Assembly (NCBI GenBank): GCA_933207985.1
Contig: OW240915.1
Span: forward strand, 113,951,732-114,015,731
Source of the DNA: Pelobates cultripes
Lineage: Eukaryota > Chordata > Amphibia > Anura > Pelobatidae
DNA length: 64,000 nucleotides
Reading direction: 5' to 3'
The notes beneath the pieces are model-generated. The model was not told the origin of the DNA. It saw only the letters and a program-made list of their open reading frames with translations, and did not search any database. Numbering within the stretch: position 1 is the stretch's first letter; each line of letters opens with the position of its first letter. Shown here in pieces: positions 11,796 through 23,018 of this stretch. The position numbers and the translations under genes are program-made.

Positions 11796-12670
11796 ACGGG
11801 CTAAACACTAGCATGGGAGAGCTTACTAAATGCATATAGTGCATATTGTGAACAAACTAGCTTGTCATGGAAGCATATTATGAAAATATATGCACACAAA
11901 TGGTTAAGAGTAATGATACTGATAAGCTGTTTATTGAAACATGCTGTTCCCATGTGAGAAGCCCACAATAAAATTTTGAAGTTCTTTATAAGAAAGAATT
12001 CAGTGGAAAAGTTGATAGGGCATTTATTTAATACAGAATACATCTTCAGCTCAGAAGCCATGCGGTCATTTCTCAATATTAGTCTTATGTTGACTTTTGG
12101 AAGAGCTATCGAAACGTCAGCTAACATTATTTCATTTGTCTGAACTTCATATCCACATTTAATCATAAAACAAGTTAAAGAAGTTTAATTCTCATGGGCA
12201 GTTCCAGTAAACCCTATACTCAAAGTACAATATGATAGTATCTTCCATTAGAGTTTATTTTATTCTCAGGGTCAAGAGGACAGTTATTTCTCATAATGCT
12301 TCCAAATGCTTTCAACTCATCAACATAATAGTTTAATGGTTGCACAAGTTATGTACTATTAATTGAAATTGGTAACTGTAGATATCTCTTTTAACCCTTT
12401 TAGTGACTTATGCCTTGGATCATCATTATTTCATAGCAATCGTTGCTGGCGTGGTATTGAAAAGGGAAAAAAAAATAAAGAATACTGCTCTATGATTCTT
12501 TAGCTACAGATTGCCTCTCTGTTATGAAGCTAAATGGTGTTTGAAAATTTGTATCTTTATATTTTCATTTAATTCTTTTTTGCACCATTTTAATATTTCA
12601 TTATCTATGTAATTCATCAAATTAGATATTAGCAGGAAAGTGTCACATACCAAGAGTTTTATATATCTGG
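11796..12670. other. unannotated stretch
   Basis: No gene, tandem repeat or recognisable transposon. A 121-codon minus-strand frame (11801-12166) has no recognisable motif and looks like chance. Confidence 0.45.
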
Positions 12671-13056
12671 ATGCACACTACTATACCAGCAAGTAAAAAT
12701 TGCTTAAATCTTTTATTAAAAAAAAAAAAAGAAACAATAACAAAACATACAATGCATAAAGTGAATAATAAACAAAGGCACAAGCATAAATGTAATTAGC
12801 AACAGTAATCAAACCTATTAGGACAGAACACGAGTCACCAAACACCCCAGCGTTTCAGCACCACTTCTGCTACCTTTATCAAGGTTGTTGAAACTTTGGG
12901 GCGATTGGTGACTCGTGTTCTTTACTAACAGGCTTGATTACTTTTGGTAATTACATTTATACTTGTGCCTTTGTTTGTTGGTCGTTTTATGCATTGTATG
13001 TTTTGTTTAATAAAAGATTTAAGCTATTTTTACTTGCTGGTATGGTAGTATGTATC
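12671..13056. mobile_element. small foldback element (arms about 190 bp)
   Basis: The left arm (ACTATACCAGCAAGTAAAAA, AACATACAATGCATAAA, AACACGAGTCACCAA) is the reverse complement of the right arm (TTGGTGACTCGTGTTC, TTTATGCATTGTATGTT, TTTTTACTTGCTGGTATGGT). The two arms meet near 12872. The arm core AGCGTTTCAGCACC..CTTTATCAAGG at 12849-12883 belongs to the same motif class as three larger foldback elements in this window. A poly(A) run of about 13 bases sits in the left arm at about 12717-12730. No coding sequence. Confidence 0.8.
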
Positions 13057-13289
13057 CTTATCTTGTTAAATGTATATGATTTTGGGGGCATTGGAGGGGA
13101 TGCCTTATAAGGTTTTGCACCTAAGGATATAAAAAGTGATTTTTGAGGTTTTTTTCTCCATGTTTTTTACTTATGCAATATTTATTTGTGAGGTATGAAA
13201 AATAAAGTTAAAATTAGAAACCCACACTGGTGGTCCACTATACCTCTTTAATGCACCTTTGATAGCCTACAGCCAAGGTCAAGTCCCTT
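13057..13289. other. unannotated short stretch
   Basis: Nothing recognised. Confidence 0.4.
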
Positions 13290-13372
13290 CGCCCATAATT
13301 ACATGTCTGTTAGTCCACCAACTGTACAGCACTGTGGAATTTATTGGTGTTTTATAAATAATAATAATAAAG
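13290..13372 (+). mobile_element. L2 3'-end fragment
   Basis: TGTACAGCACTGTGGAATTTATTGGTG followed by a TATAAATAATAATAATAA tail is the conserved L2 3' terminus seen in full at 9650-9715. No coding part remains. Confidence 0.6.
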
Positions 13373-13539
13373 AAGCCTTGGCTGATAGACTCTCAATTAA
13401 TTCGATGTTGGGACTAGGGAATACTCTGAACTAGACATTTTCCTCGTTCCTACTGTGAAATGTGCCAAACATAACCTGCCTGTCTTTATTTCATCTATTG
13501 AACTTTACCCCAAGTTGTAACTTTTTATTATTTTTATTA

Positions 13540-14150
13540 TTGCCATTTGTATAGCGCCAACAGATTCCGTAGCGCTTTACAATATTGAGAGGGGGGATTT
13601 AACTATAAATAAGACAATTACAAGAAAACTTACAGGAATGATAGGTTGAAGAGGACCCTGCTCAAACAAGCTTAAAGTCTATAGGAGGTGAGGTATAAAC
13701 ACATTAGGGCAGGAAATAGCAATCAAATAATGTGGGAATGAAGCAGAGCTGGAGGAGAGAGTAAAGTGCTGCCCTTTAGGAGAGAGCAAGAGACAGGTAT
13801 GTGAGGTAGAGGTTAGTCTGGGAGGCCAAAAGCTTTCCTAAAGAGATGGGTTTTAAGGCACTTCTTAAATGATTGAAGACTAGGGGAGAGTCTGATGGCG
13901 GTAGGCAGGCTATTCCATTGGAAGGGAGCTGCCCACAAGAAGTCTTGCAAGCGTGAGTTGGCTGTACTGGTGCAAGAAGGTCACAAGAACAGCGGAAAGA
14001 TCGAGAAGGGGCATACCTATGGATCTGTGAAGAGACATAAGAGGGGCTAGAATTGTTTACTGTTTTATAGGTAAGGGTAAGCACTTTGAATTGACTCCTA
14101 TAGTATACAGGAATACAATGTAAGGACGGACAGAGGGGTGAGGTGTGAGA
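13540..14150 (-). pseudogene. L2-type LINE, 3' part (reverse transcriptase C-terminal region and 3' UTR)
   Basis: On the minus strand, codons such as SLCPSLHCIPVYYRSQFKVL, LRSALKPISLGKLL and YLSLALS match the region just before the stop in the plus-strand L2 at 7905-9716 (SLGKLMAFLSNLYLKYLSLALS). The 3' end AGCGCTACGGAATCTGTTGGCG with AATAATAAAAA tail lies at 13520-13575. The middle of the LINE (most of the reverse transcriptase) is absent; the 5' part of an L2 on the same strand resumes at 14746. An LTR-like insert lies between the two. Confidence 0.8.
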
Positions 14151-14745
14151 GGACCAACTAAAGAGGAAAATCAAGGAGATGCTTTCCCTGCCCGGTTTCA
14201 CACAGTGAATACACGAACGGCACGAACGGAGGCTTTTCGAGACAGGTTCCATTACAGGGATCCCTGGGATTGGTGCGGGCATCCTTTGCGGACAATGGCT
14301 GGTTTGGCGGGAACAATGGCTCTGTAACTGGGAGGCAAGGAGGCAGGAAGCTTTCCCGTGCTGTGACTCCCAGATACAGAGGTTCCTGGGAAGAAAATAT
14401 CTTCAACCGGAAGTGGGAATCCATGCTTGGGTGGCGGGAACAGGGAACAAAGGGACTGGAACTCCAGTGTCACGCTGAAGACCACTGGGAAGGGAGAGGA
14501 CCCTGGGAGAGGACACTGGGATAGTGTGGTATACACCCCTTGCATGGGATTTGATATAAAAGCTGTGTGTGGCCAATAAAGTGTTGTTGTTCCTCCAGAA
14601 CTTGTCAGTTACTGGAGGGAGATGGGTTTCTTTGGCCTATAAGAGGTTTCTGACGGGCTGAAGGAAGGAGACTAGCAGAGTTAACCAGTCAGGTTGAAGG
14701 CGCAGTGAGGTGAGAGGAGAAACCCTACACTACCACCTTTACATT
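14151..14745 (+). mobile_element. probable solo LTR inserted between L2 segments
   Basis: Between two minus-strand L2 segments lies about 590 bp with a TGATATAAAAG box (14550), an AATAAA signal (14575) and a CTTGTCAGTTACTGG segment, the order expected for U3-R-U5 of an LTR. I cannot fix exact TG..CA ends or a target duplication, so the boundaries are approximate. Several overlapping frames of 60-97 codons inside it have no recognisable motif. Gypsy/ERV-like is a guess. Confidence 0.5.
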
Positions 14746-15185
14746 CAGAGTGTCTTGGGTTGTGGGTAAGTTGAAGACCACCAAAGGATAAAGATGCAGG
14801 GGTAGCAGTGTCAGAGGGGGAGAGCCATGTTTCTGTTAAGGCTAGTAAATCTAGGGAACAACAGATGAAGAGGTCGTGGACAGCAGTGGATTTTGTAATA
14901 TTGCAAACAGAGTGTGCATTACAGAGGGCAGTATTGAAGGAGGATTTAGAGGAAGAGTAACATGAGATGGGTATGAGATTGGTGTGGTTCCTTGAGTTAG
15001 TACATGGTGGGTTTGCAGGATCGAACCAGGGTTTGGAGAGACATCACCAGCTGCTAGGAGTAGAAGGATAGAAAGGAGGTGAAGGTGGCAGTAGGATTTG
15101 AAAGTTTTGTAGGAAGGCATAGAGGATTTGAGAGGAGTTGGAGGAGATAGGCTGGAAAGATATATGTAGAGTGCATGTTATGAAT
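14746..15185 (-). pseudogene. L2-type LINE, 5' part of ORF2
   Basis: The minus-strand frame has LLLLAAGDVSPNPGS, the short motif that precedes the endonuclease domain in CR1/L2 ORF2 proteins (usually GDVEPNPGP). The endonuclease itself is not recognisable here, so the LINE is internally deleted between this piece and 13540-14150. Confidence 0.7.
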
Positions 15186-15261
15186 AGAGAGGGGAGGGGA
15201 GTAAAGTGGAATTAATGAAGATGGTGTTGCCTGGGACAGGTGAGCAGAAGGAATGTGATAA

Positions 15262-15484
15262 TGCTTTCCTATGTGACCAGCTGAATGCGCACGCAGCTCT
15301 TGCCGCGCGTGCGCATTCAGCCGACGGGGAGGAACGGAGGAGGATCGGAGGAGGAGAGCTCTCCACCCAGCGCTGGAAAAAGGTAAGTTTTTAACCCTTT
15401 TCCCCCTTCCAGAGGGGGACCCTGAGGGTGTGGGCACCCTCAGGGCACTATAGTGCCAGGAAAACGAGGATTTATGTCCTTTAA
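15262..15484. mobile_element. T2-type MITE, right part
   Basis: Nearly the same sequence, reversed, is present in the intact copy at 57370-57817: AATGCTTTCCTATG, GCTGAATGCGCACGC, GCGCATTCAGCCGACGGGG, GAGAGCTC, AGCGCTGGAAAAAGGTAAG, and the hairpin CCTGAGGGTG/CACCCTCAGG. The right end TGCCAGGAAAACGAGG..TCCTTTAA carries the T2 TTAA. The left part is missing. Confidence 0.75.
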
Positions 15485-17545
15485 CATAAATTGGAAAGAA
15501 AATGGAGAAAAAGGGAAAAAGTTAACACGATATATAGCTGATTTTTAATGTTTTATTTAATGATGTGATTTCCAGAACTGTGATGATTCCAATTTAATTT
15601 TTGCCAGACTGCGTTCCTTCAAGCATACTGAACTGAAATGCCAGGTCTTCAGAACGTATACACTTAATCCAAATATAGCTAATAAATCAGTTTTAAGTAT
15701 TGAAATGTTTGAACTTAATTACTTAAATGTACAGTGTTGGATGTCTAGTTTTAACTATGAAGAGAAAATATGCAGGTCTTGGATTTGCATCAGATCCATG
15801 ACCCAGGCTAAAGAGCAGGCTGACTACAAAATTGATCTGCTTTTCTTCTAAAGTGACCTGTAATTACAATTACAAAGGTCAAGACACTGACACAGTGATT
15901 CCTGAACATTCCCTTGTTCTGCTTTATTTTCCTGTGACCCATGATTAGCACACTGGTTTCACTCAGCAATACACAAAGAGACCATTCAAGTATCTAACTT
16001 CATGCCTGGTCTTGTAGCTTTTAGCAAAAAAAGAAAAAGAAAAATAATAATAATAATAGGTGCAACCCAGATAACATGATGTAGTTAACAGAACATGAAT
16101 TCAGTAATTAAGTATGAGTGAAAAATATACTTTAATTTAGTTTTAGGTTATTGTCTCATCATTAACACATTTACATCATAATTGGGGTTACACCTCTGGT
16201 TCCAGAAAGGTGGTGATGGTTATAAGAGGCCCTTCATTACATAACCAAATTTAAAGTTTTCAGCTCATCAACATATTTAGCATTTAAGCGCCATTATATA
16301 CACCTGCTTTAATGATTGATCAAGGCATGGTTTCATGTAACCTCTGAACAGAGATGGAACATTGTAAACATAATTCTACTCACTTGATATACTTGGATAT
16401 TAGAGAAAGCTTAATGCAGAGTTGTTAAACAGTTTGATATCATGGTCATGTTTCATTTTTGTGATTCAATAATCTTTTTGGGTTGCACTTATCATATGTA
16501 CCCTATCTTTGTAATAGTATTTATTAAAAAGTACCTTAAGCTTTATATTACCAAACACATGAAAACATTTCCTACAACGTTTAATCAGTCTCTCTTACTC
16601 GGTTTAGAAACATTTGGCACATGTAATATGTATGTGCACCTTATTTTATCAATTGTTACAAGACTTTGATTTAGTTTAGGTCACCATTTTGCTATCATAA
16701 ATGATGAAAATCCTCGGAAGCAGCCATTCCTTTGTAATTTTTTCTGTATTGAGGTTTTTGCTGAAAGACACACTTTTGGTCCAGCTTCTGTTTGTCACTG
16801 TACAGTTAAAACATTTTTATATCCTGAAAGGCGTGAGGTGGCACAAGTTTGGATTAAAAAATCTATATCCTTGGATCCGTGGTAATTTCTTACTGTCACA
16901 CTAAATAGATGCCTTCACTGGGCACACACAAAAAAACAAACAAACCCAAGCTGATATTGACAGCTTATACAGCATGCGCTGCGTAAATTGACAGCCCTGG
17001 TTCATGGTACCATTGCCTATTAAATTGTTGATATGACCAGTCTTGTGGTTTCATCCCCCTCTAAACCCCACTGCACTATGAACTCAATTTTATTTTACTT
17101 CATCTCATGATGTTCGTTGTCCTCACCTCTAGTTCTTTGTTGTATATTATGAAAATTGCCAGGTACTAAGGCCACAAATCATCTCCACACTACTTTAATC
17201 CTACCTTCATACTTGATATAAATGAGGTTCTTTTGTTTGAACTCTTCCGTTTGAAGTAGAGCCAAAAACATTTACATTTGACTCTTCTGATTAAGAAGCA
17301 TTGGCTATTTAGACAAGGAATTATTTTTGCTCACTGGGGCTAAAGTTTTACAATTGTGGAATTTCTGTAATTATCCAGTGGGTTCACAATTTGTTTATCA
17401 CCACCGAAATGTATTACTTAACATTTAAGCAGGTCTAGTAGGTTTCATACAATATGAATAAGTGTCTGTTTGAAGCCTGAGGCACTGTTAGCTATAGTCA
17501 AACCAGTAGGAATAAAGACCTACTTAAACTACTGTGCAATTAGCC
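15485..17545. other. unannotated stretch
   Basis: AT-rich, no recognisable gene or repeat apart from short A-rich and (AAT)n runs at about 16027-16058. Confidence 0.45.
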
Positions 17546-18090
17546 CAAGCTTGAGAAACATAGTTACATAGGCTGAAAAGAGACTTGCCTCCATCAGGTT
17601 CAGACTTTCTCACATCTGTTTTTGCTGTTGATGCAAAAGAAGGCAAAAAACCCAAACAGTACTTTCCAATTTTGCAACAAGGTAGGAAAAACACACATTT
17701 GTTCTTGCAGTAAAAAAAAAGCCTATCCTTTGCCTTAGATTAAGTTCCTTTCTTTCACTCTAAATGCATGACCTTGTGTGCTGTGTATAGTTTTGTTTAT
17801 GAAAAGAATTCCAGACAATGGTCTGTATTGGCCCCTATGATATTTGTATATTGCTGTCATATCTCCTCTGAGTAGCCGTTTCCAAACTAAAGAGATTTTA
17901 ATTTGTTAACTTCTCTTCATAACTAAAATGTTACATTCCTTTTATTAATTTTGTAGCCCGCCTCTGCACTTTTTCTAATGCCATAATATCCTTCTTTAGA
18001 ACAAGTGCCCACAATTACACAGCATATCCAAGGTGTGGTCTTACCATTGACTGATAGAGAGGCAAAATTATATCATCGTTGTGTGTTTTT
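17546..18090 (-). pseudogene. CR1-like LINE, 5'-truncated 3' part
   Basis: On the minus strand the sequence reads as the C-terminal region of a CR1/L2-type reverse transcriptase, for example coding for EKVQR-like residues where the plus strand shows GCCCGCCTCTGCACTTTTTC (17957-17976). The upstream phrase CCAAGGTGTGGTCTTACCA (18030-18048) is common in this repeat. The 3' end reads CTATGTAACTATGTTTC on the minus strand, a short CR1-type tail. Many stops; non-functional. Confidence 0.65.
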
Positions 18091-19213
18091 GATGTCAGGA
18101 GTGTACTGGTGCCTGCCAATGTAAGTAGCCAAATGGTTTTAGAATTCTTACCCGTTGGGTGCCGCCCTTTGCCTCCACTGCAGCTGAAAGCCCTAAGTTC
18201 AGAGGTAAGCTTGGCAGTGCAGGACTTAGCTCATTGGCTGGAAGTGATCAGATGAGGCTCTTAGCCAATGAACTGGCCCTGCACTATAAGGCCTAGCTCA
18301 GGAGAACTAATGGAAGTAGGAGCTTCCAGCTACCATGCAGGCTGAGATGAGGTGGGGAATGGTACTTGGCAAACCCCAGGTAAGTATCCAAGCAATTATA
18401 AGACTTTACGCCTACCTTAAAAGGTGGAGTGCACCAAAGCACTCCTGGCATTATAACAACGACAGTGTGCTGTATTGGTTAAGAAATGTATTGCTTTTCT
18501 TTAATATAATGTTCTTTCATTTTATCTTAATATTGTTAATGATGCACACCTAAGCCATGTTACATACATATTGTAATTTCAATATTCATTACATGTTATT
18601 TCCTTTTAAATGAATATCAGAAAAGTAAAATAGCATCAAACAAATTGTACAATTATACCAAAAGATAATTAATATTACTTCACATTATTAGGCATAGTGA
18701 CCCCAAACAGAATTCCACTGATGTTAAACTCAAATGTTACTTTTTTTTTTTTAAAACAAGACAAATGTATTCAATCACTCACAGGCCAAGCCATTACCTC
18801 TGTGATGTTTAGTTTCAGAATGATATAAACACACATAGTAATAATAACACAAAAGGCAATGCTAGGTCTTACCAGCACACTGCCATCAGCTTTGTTCTGT
18901 CTAGCCAAGCTAACCCCCATCCACTCTTCATCTCGGTCTTCTTTGCATGTCTTTCCACAGGGTGTCCCTCTGTGATTTTCTAAGAGGAGGAAGAAATAAC
19001 ACTGTGAATTGTCAGATGGCAGAACACCGTACAGAGACTGTGATTTCCCACAAACTAAAAAAGACTGGCACTTCAAAGAAGATCTTAATTTATCACAGTG
19101 ATGTCAGATCAAAAGAATTCCTAATTTATTTATCTATAAAAAACAAAGAATATATATTTTTAAAATTATTTCAACATACACAATATTTCTATACAGTTTC
19201 TAGATAAAATATT
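18091..19213. other. unannotated stretch
   Basis: A GC-richer patch at 18150-18370 contains partly self-complementary segments (GACTTAGCTCATTGGCT against AGCCAATGAACTGG) and may be a degraded MITE. The rest shows nothing recognisable. Confidence 0.4.
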
Positions 19214-19924
19214 TCAGTAAAGACAAAAAAAATGTATACTAGTAAGGAAAATAAACATTGTGGCACAGAAAATAAATATAAATACAAACGTAAGTTCTGA
19301 ATAGGAGTATCACAGGATACCTGAAAACAGAAAACACACAACAACATAGCGTGATCTGTTTAAAAAATATATAGTGGAGGGATGGGGTAGGAGTTCCACT
19401 CACATGGTGCAGAGCCGTCCTGGGCTCTGTATTATGTGCTCTACTGTGCCACAAAGGGCTAAAACGATCCAAATCCCCAAGGTTTCCAAAGAACTATATA
19501 ATGTGTCTTCAGTATTTCTCATTAAATATTAAAAACAAGCAAACATATTTTAAAATGGGTACTAAGGTAGAGTGGTGGTGAAGTTATATAGTAAAGTACA
19601 CAAATGGTTTCACTTACCACTACTAGTAGCCCAAACAAAATAAATATAAAGTGCATGTATGAAGAGCAAACAGCAAACGTGTTTCGGCAATGCAGCCTTC
19701 TTCTGTCTTCAACTGTCATTTTTATAATGGTGTACATCTACAGTCAGGGCCGGACTGGCCCACCGGCCCTCCCTATTATCGTATATGGTTGTATTTAAAA
19801 GACAGAAACATTGGAGAGGATAATTTTAAACAATCGACAAGAGTTGAGAGTGAATGGATTTTTTAATGTAAATACACTATTCCCAAGTGGTCTAAATCTA
19901 GATTTTGAATTTGTACACTTTTTT

Positions 19925-19925
<1 letters not shown>

Positions 19926-19959
<34 letters not shown>

Positions 19960-19962
19960 TTA
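19926..19962. repeat. TA microsatellite
   Basis: (TA)n with a few interruptions in the spacer of the foldback element. Confidence 0.9.
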
Positions 19963-20997
19963 TTTATTTTTTTATTTTTATTCTTTTTATTTTGTCATGA
20001 CAGTGGTTGCGGTTCTTCATCAGCATTTGGGCTTATGCAAAAGTCGCATCGTATTACATTTATTCATGGTCAAGCTTAACAGAAAGGAAAAATTATGTTG
20101 TCACTTTTATATGTATTTTATATCTAGGTATACCATTTTTTTTAATATTATTTATTTGGATATGGATATACTACTTTTATATATTTTTTTACAAACTATT
20201 TTTAATTTAGCTTTATTTATCCTCTCCATTGCTTTTGTCTTGTTAATTATATTTATATATTAGGGCTGCTATATGTGGTTTTTACTTATGTATTATATTT
20301 CTGCCTTTTGAATCTTATTTATATATTTTTCCTCCCCTTGTTTCTCCCTAATATGGTATATTGTAACATGTTTTATATACTAAGTGGAATTGCCTTTTTA
20401 TCCATTGACTTTTATTTAATCTTTATTTTGTTGTGCAATGTATGATATATAACAGCATAACTCGCAGTGCCACAACAGCATTAGCAAGGTCTTTAAATAT
20501 ACATAGTGACATATTTGTTGAGAAGTCAAAACAATGTGTTATGAGATTAGACAGTCTAAGTATGCTTGGGTACACCATTATGACTTGAACAGGCTAGGTA
20601 TGTAAGAACAACAAGATGGAGTAGAGATATGGCACAGTTTTATGTTTAAAACAGGCTAGTTACATGGCTAGATAGTGCAGAAGATACATAGCTGCTGGTA
20701 AATATCGTCTTTTGGTCTTTCATGGCAGTGTTAGCAATACACAGTATGACGTGTGCCAGACATATTAGCGCGCTTAGGTGGTGGTATGCCTTTAGTTAAA
20801 AAATGCTACTGGGTACTTGTTATTGATTAGAACAAGCACCTTATGCAGGCGTATCGTGCCACAGTGAGCTAGTGAAAAAGGTGAAGTAGAGGGGGACGTG
20901 TGGCACGCCCAACCCGCACACTTATTATTTATATGCAGGAGTTTATCGCGCTATCCATTGACTTTTAATGGACTCCCAAAAATAATATGAAGGAATG

Positions 20998-22076
20998 TGT
21001 GGCGGAACCAGCTTCACCACTGGACATTGGAGAAGACTGATTGCCAGCCTCCTGCCCTGTGACTATGGCCCCATGTTGAAATGCAGGATTTTCCTCTAGA
21101 AAGACCCGAAAGCCGGGTCATTCGGTACTTTCCCTATGTGAGCAGTGTTACCCCAGACAGCTATGCCATGGAGCCCATTCGTATAACGAAAGACTATGTG
21201 AAAGACTTTGGCTCCATGGCAATTGAAATGTATGTATGTGATCTGAGCGCCATTCAGTAATAATTTGCGCTCAGATCTGAGCTATCTGGGGATATGTTGA
21301 ATGTACCTGTTTTATGCAATCGCTGCACAGTTATATACTTTTATGTATTTTATTGTATTTTGCTACTATGTGGCTAATGGAGTTTTGCCTCTGTCCTTGG
21401 AGATAATTGGATTACTTTCCAATTATCTCCAGGATAGAAGACTCTGTGGAACTGGTTTTGGGCAGAAAAACCATGCTTCATTTTGTCAAATAGGACTTTC
21501 CCTTAACTTTTTAACCCATGAACCGATTGCCCTGATTTTTGAGTATGTGTATATTTCAAGCATGCAGATTCTGAAAATGTATGTTTTATGTGAATGGCAT
21601 GTATATTTTGGAAGTTATTAATATTTTGTAAAAACTGTATTTCTCTGCCTGTGATAATTATATTACCCATTGTGTTCAGTAATCATATCACAGGCAGAGG
21701 AGGATTTTGTGTGGGAGTGTCTGTGTGTATTGTACGGATTGATTGGTTGTATTTCAAAACCCTGTGGGCAGTACTATGTTTGTGGATTGTGAATAAAAGA
21801 GGCTGTATGTGCCAGTACAGTCAGTTCTGCTTGACCTCAAAACGAAGTGTTGTCTCGTTATTGGGGGAATTGGATTGTATGTTGATTGCCAGGAGTGTAA
21901 GCTGATTGTATGCTTTTCCTGTTCAGCTACTTACAGCATTCATATGCTTGAGAGCATTCGTATGCTTCTCCGGTTCGGTGGTTGTGGTGTCTGCTGCAGT
22001 GCTTGGAGTCCTCAGGAAGCGCTAGGAGCATTCTTTAACGGAGGTACCCAGTCGGGGTGCCAGGTGATCCGTTACA
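20998..22076 (+). mobile_element. probable solo LTR (Gypsy/ERV-like)
   Basis: The segment begins TGTGGCGGAACCAGC and ends GTGATCCGTTACA, TG..CA ends, about 1.08 kb. An AATAAAAG signal is at 21793 and a G/T-rich tract follows it. It has a recognisable complex middle with paired motifs (GGATAATTGG/CCAATTATCTCC at 21396-21434). The five bases on each side (GAATG, TGTCT) do not match, so I cannot show a target duplication. No internal gag/pol and no second LTR are present. Boundaries are inferred. Confidence 0.55.
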
Positions 22077-22593
22077 TGTCTAAACAAAGACTGTGACTGG
22101 GATATCGATCTGTATGAAGTCATAAAGATGGACTCTGAACGTTGTGTTCCAACGTGCGTTTCACAAGCCCGCAACATCATCAGGATGACCCGGAAATGAA
22201 GTCGTGGCAGATCATGAGTACAGGAAATAGGAAGCAGATGAAACCAATGAACTGTAGATGGACACCATTATAAAAATTATGGTGGAAGACAGAAGTATCA
22301 GCACTATAAGAAGGCTGCATTGCCAAAATGCGTTAGCGGTTTGCTCTTCATACATGCATTTTTATATTTATTTTGTTTGGGTTACTAGTAGTTGGTAAGT
22401 AAAACAATTTGTGTACTTCACTATTTAACTTCACCACCACTCTACCTTAGTACCCATTTTAAAATATATATGTTGCTTGTTTTTAATACTTAATAAACCA
22501 TATTTTGAGAAACACTGGAGACCCATCATACAGTTCTTTGGAAACCTTGGGGATTTGGATCATTTTAGCTATTGTGGCACAGTAGAGAGCATA

Positions 22594-22815
22594 ATTATTA
22601 TGTTATTATGTTATTATTTATATAGCGCCATCAAATTCCGCAGTGCTTTACAATGGGTGGACAAACGGACATGTAATTGTAACCAGACAAGTTGGACACA
22701 CAGGAACAGAGGGGTTGAGGGCCCTGCTCAATGAGCTTACAGGCTAGAGGGAATGGGGTGAAGTAACACAAAAGGTAAGGATAGTATTAGACTAGTGACA
22801 GTTGCAAGAGAATGG
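22594..22815 (-). mobile_element. L2 3'-UTR fragment inserted in the foldback right arm
   Basis: ATTTATATAGCGCCATCAAATTCCGCAGTGC..GGGCCCTGCTCAATGAGCTTACAGGCTAG is the L2 3' UTR on the minus strand. Aligning both foldback arms shows that the left arm has no counterpart for it: the right arm breaks after GAGAGCATAAT and resumes at GGCTCTGAGCCATGT, so the insertion came after the foldback element formed. Confidence 0.75.
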
Positions 22816-23018
22816 GATGGCTCTGAGCCATGTAAGTGGAACTCCTACCCCATCCCTCCATTATATGTTTTTAAACAGTTCACACTATCTTGTTGTGTGT
22901 TTTCTGTTTTTAGGTATCCTGTGATACTCCTATTCAGAACTTACTTTTGTATTTATATTTATTTTCTGTGTCACAAGGTTTATTTTCCTTACTAGTATAT
23001 ATATTTTTTTACTTTACT

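Larger units (their letters stand above)
19214..23018. mobile_element. large foldback element with about 520-bp arms
   Basis: The left arm (19214-19739) is the reverse complement of the right arm (22258-23018): CAGTAAAG..ACTAGTAAGGAAAATAAAC pairs with GTTTATTTTCCTTACTAGTA..CTTTACTG, and CTTTTCAAATGG-type, TCACTACC and AAGGCTGCATTGCC blocks also pair. Arm cores are GTGTTTCGGCAATGCAGCCTTCTTC (19680) and its mate GAAGGCTGCATTGCC (22308). A solo LTR sits in the spacer and an L2 fragment sits in the right arm. I find no target duplication and no transposase, so its mechanism of movement is unknown. Confidence 0.8.

Noticed and set aside
20998..22076. Target duplication for the solo LTR in the foldback spacer
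   Set aside because: The five bases on each side do not match, so I do not claim one.
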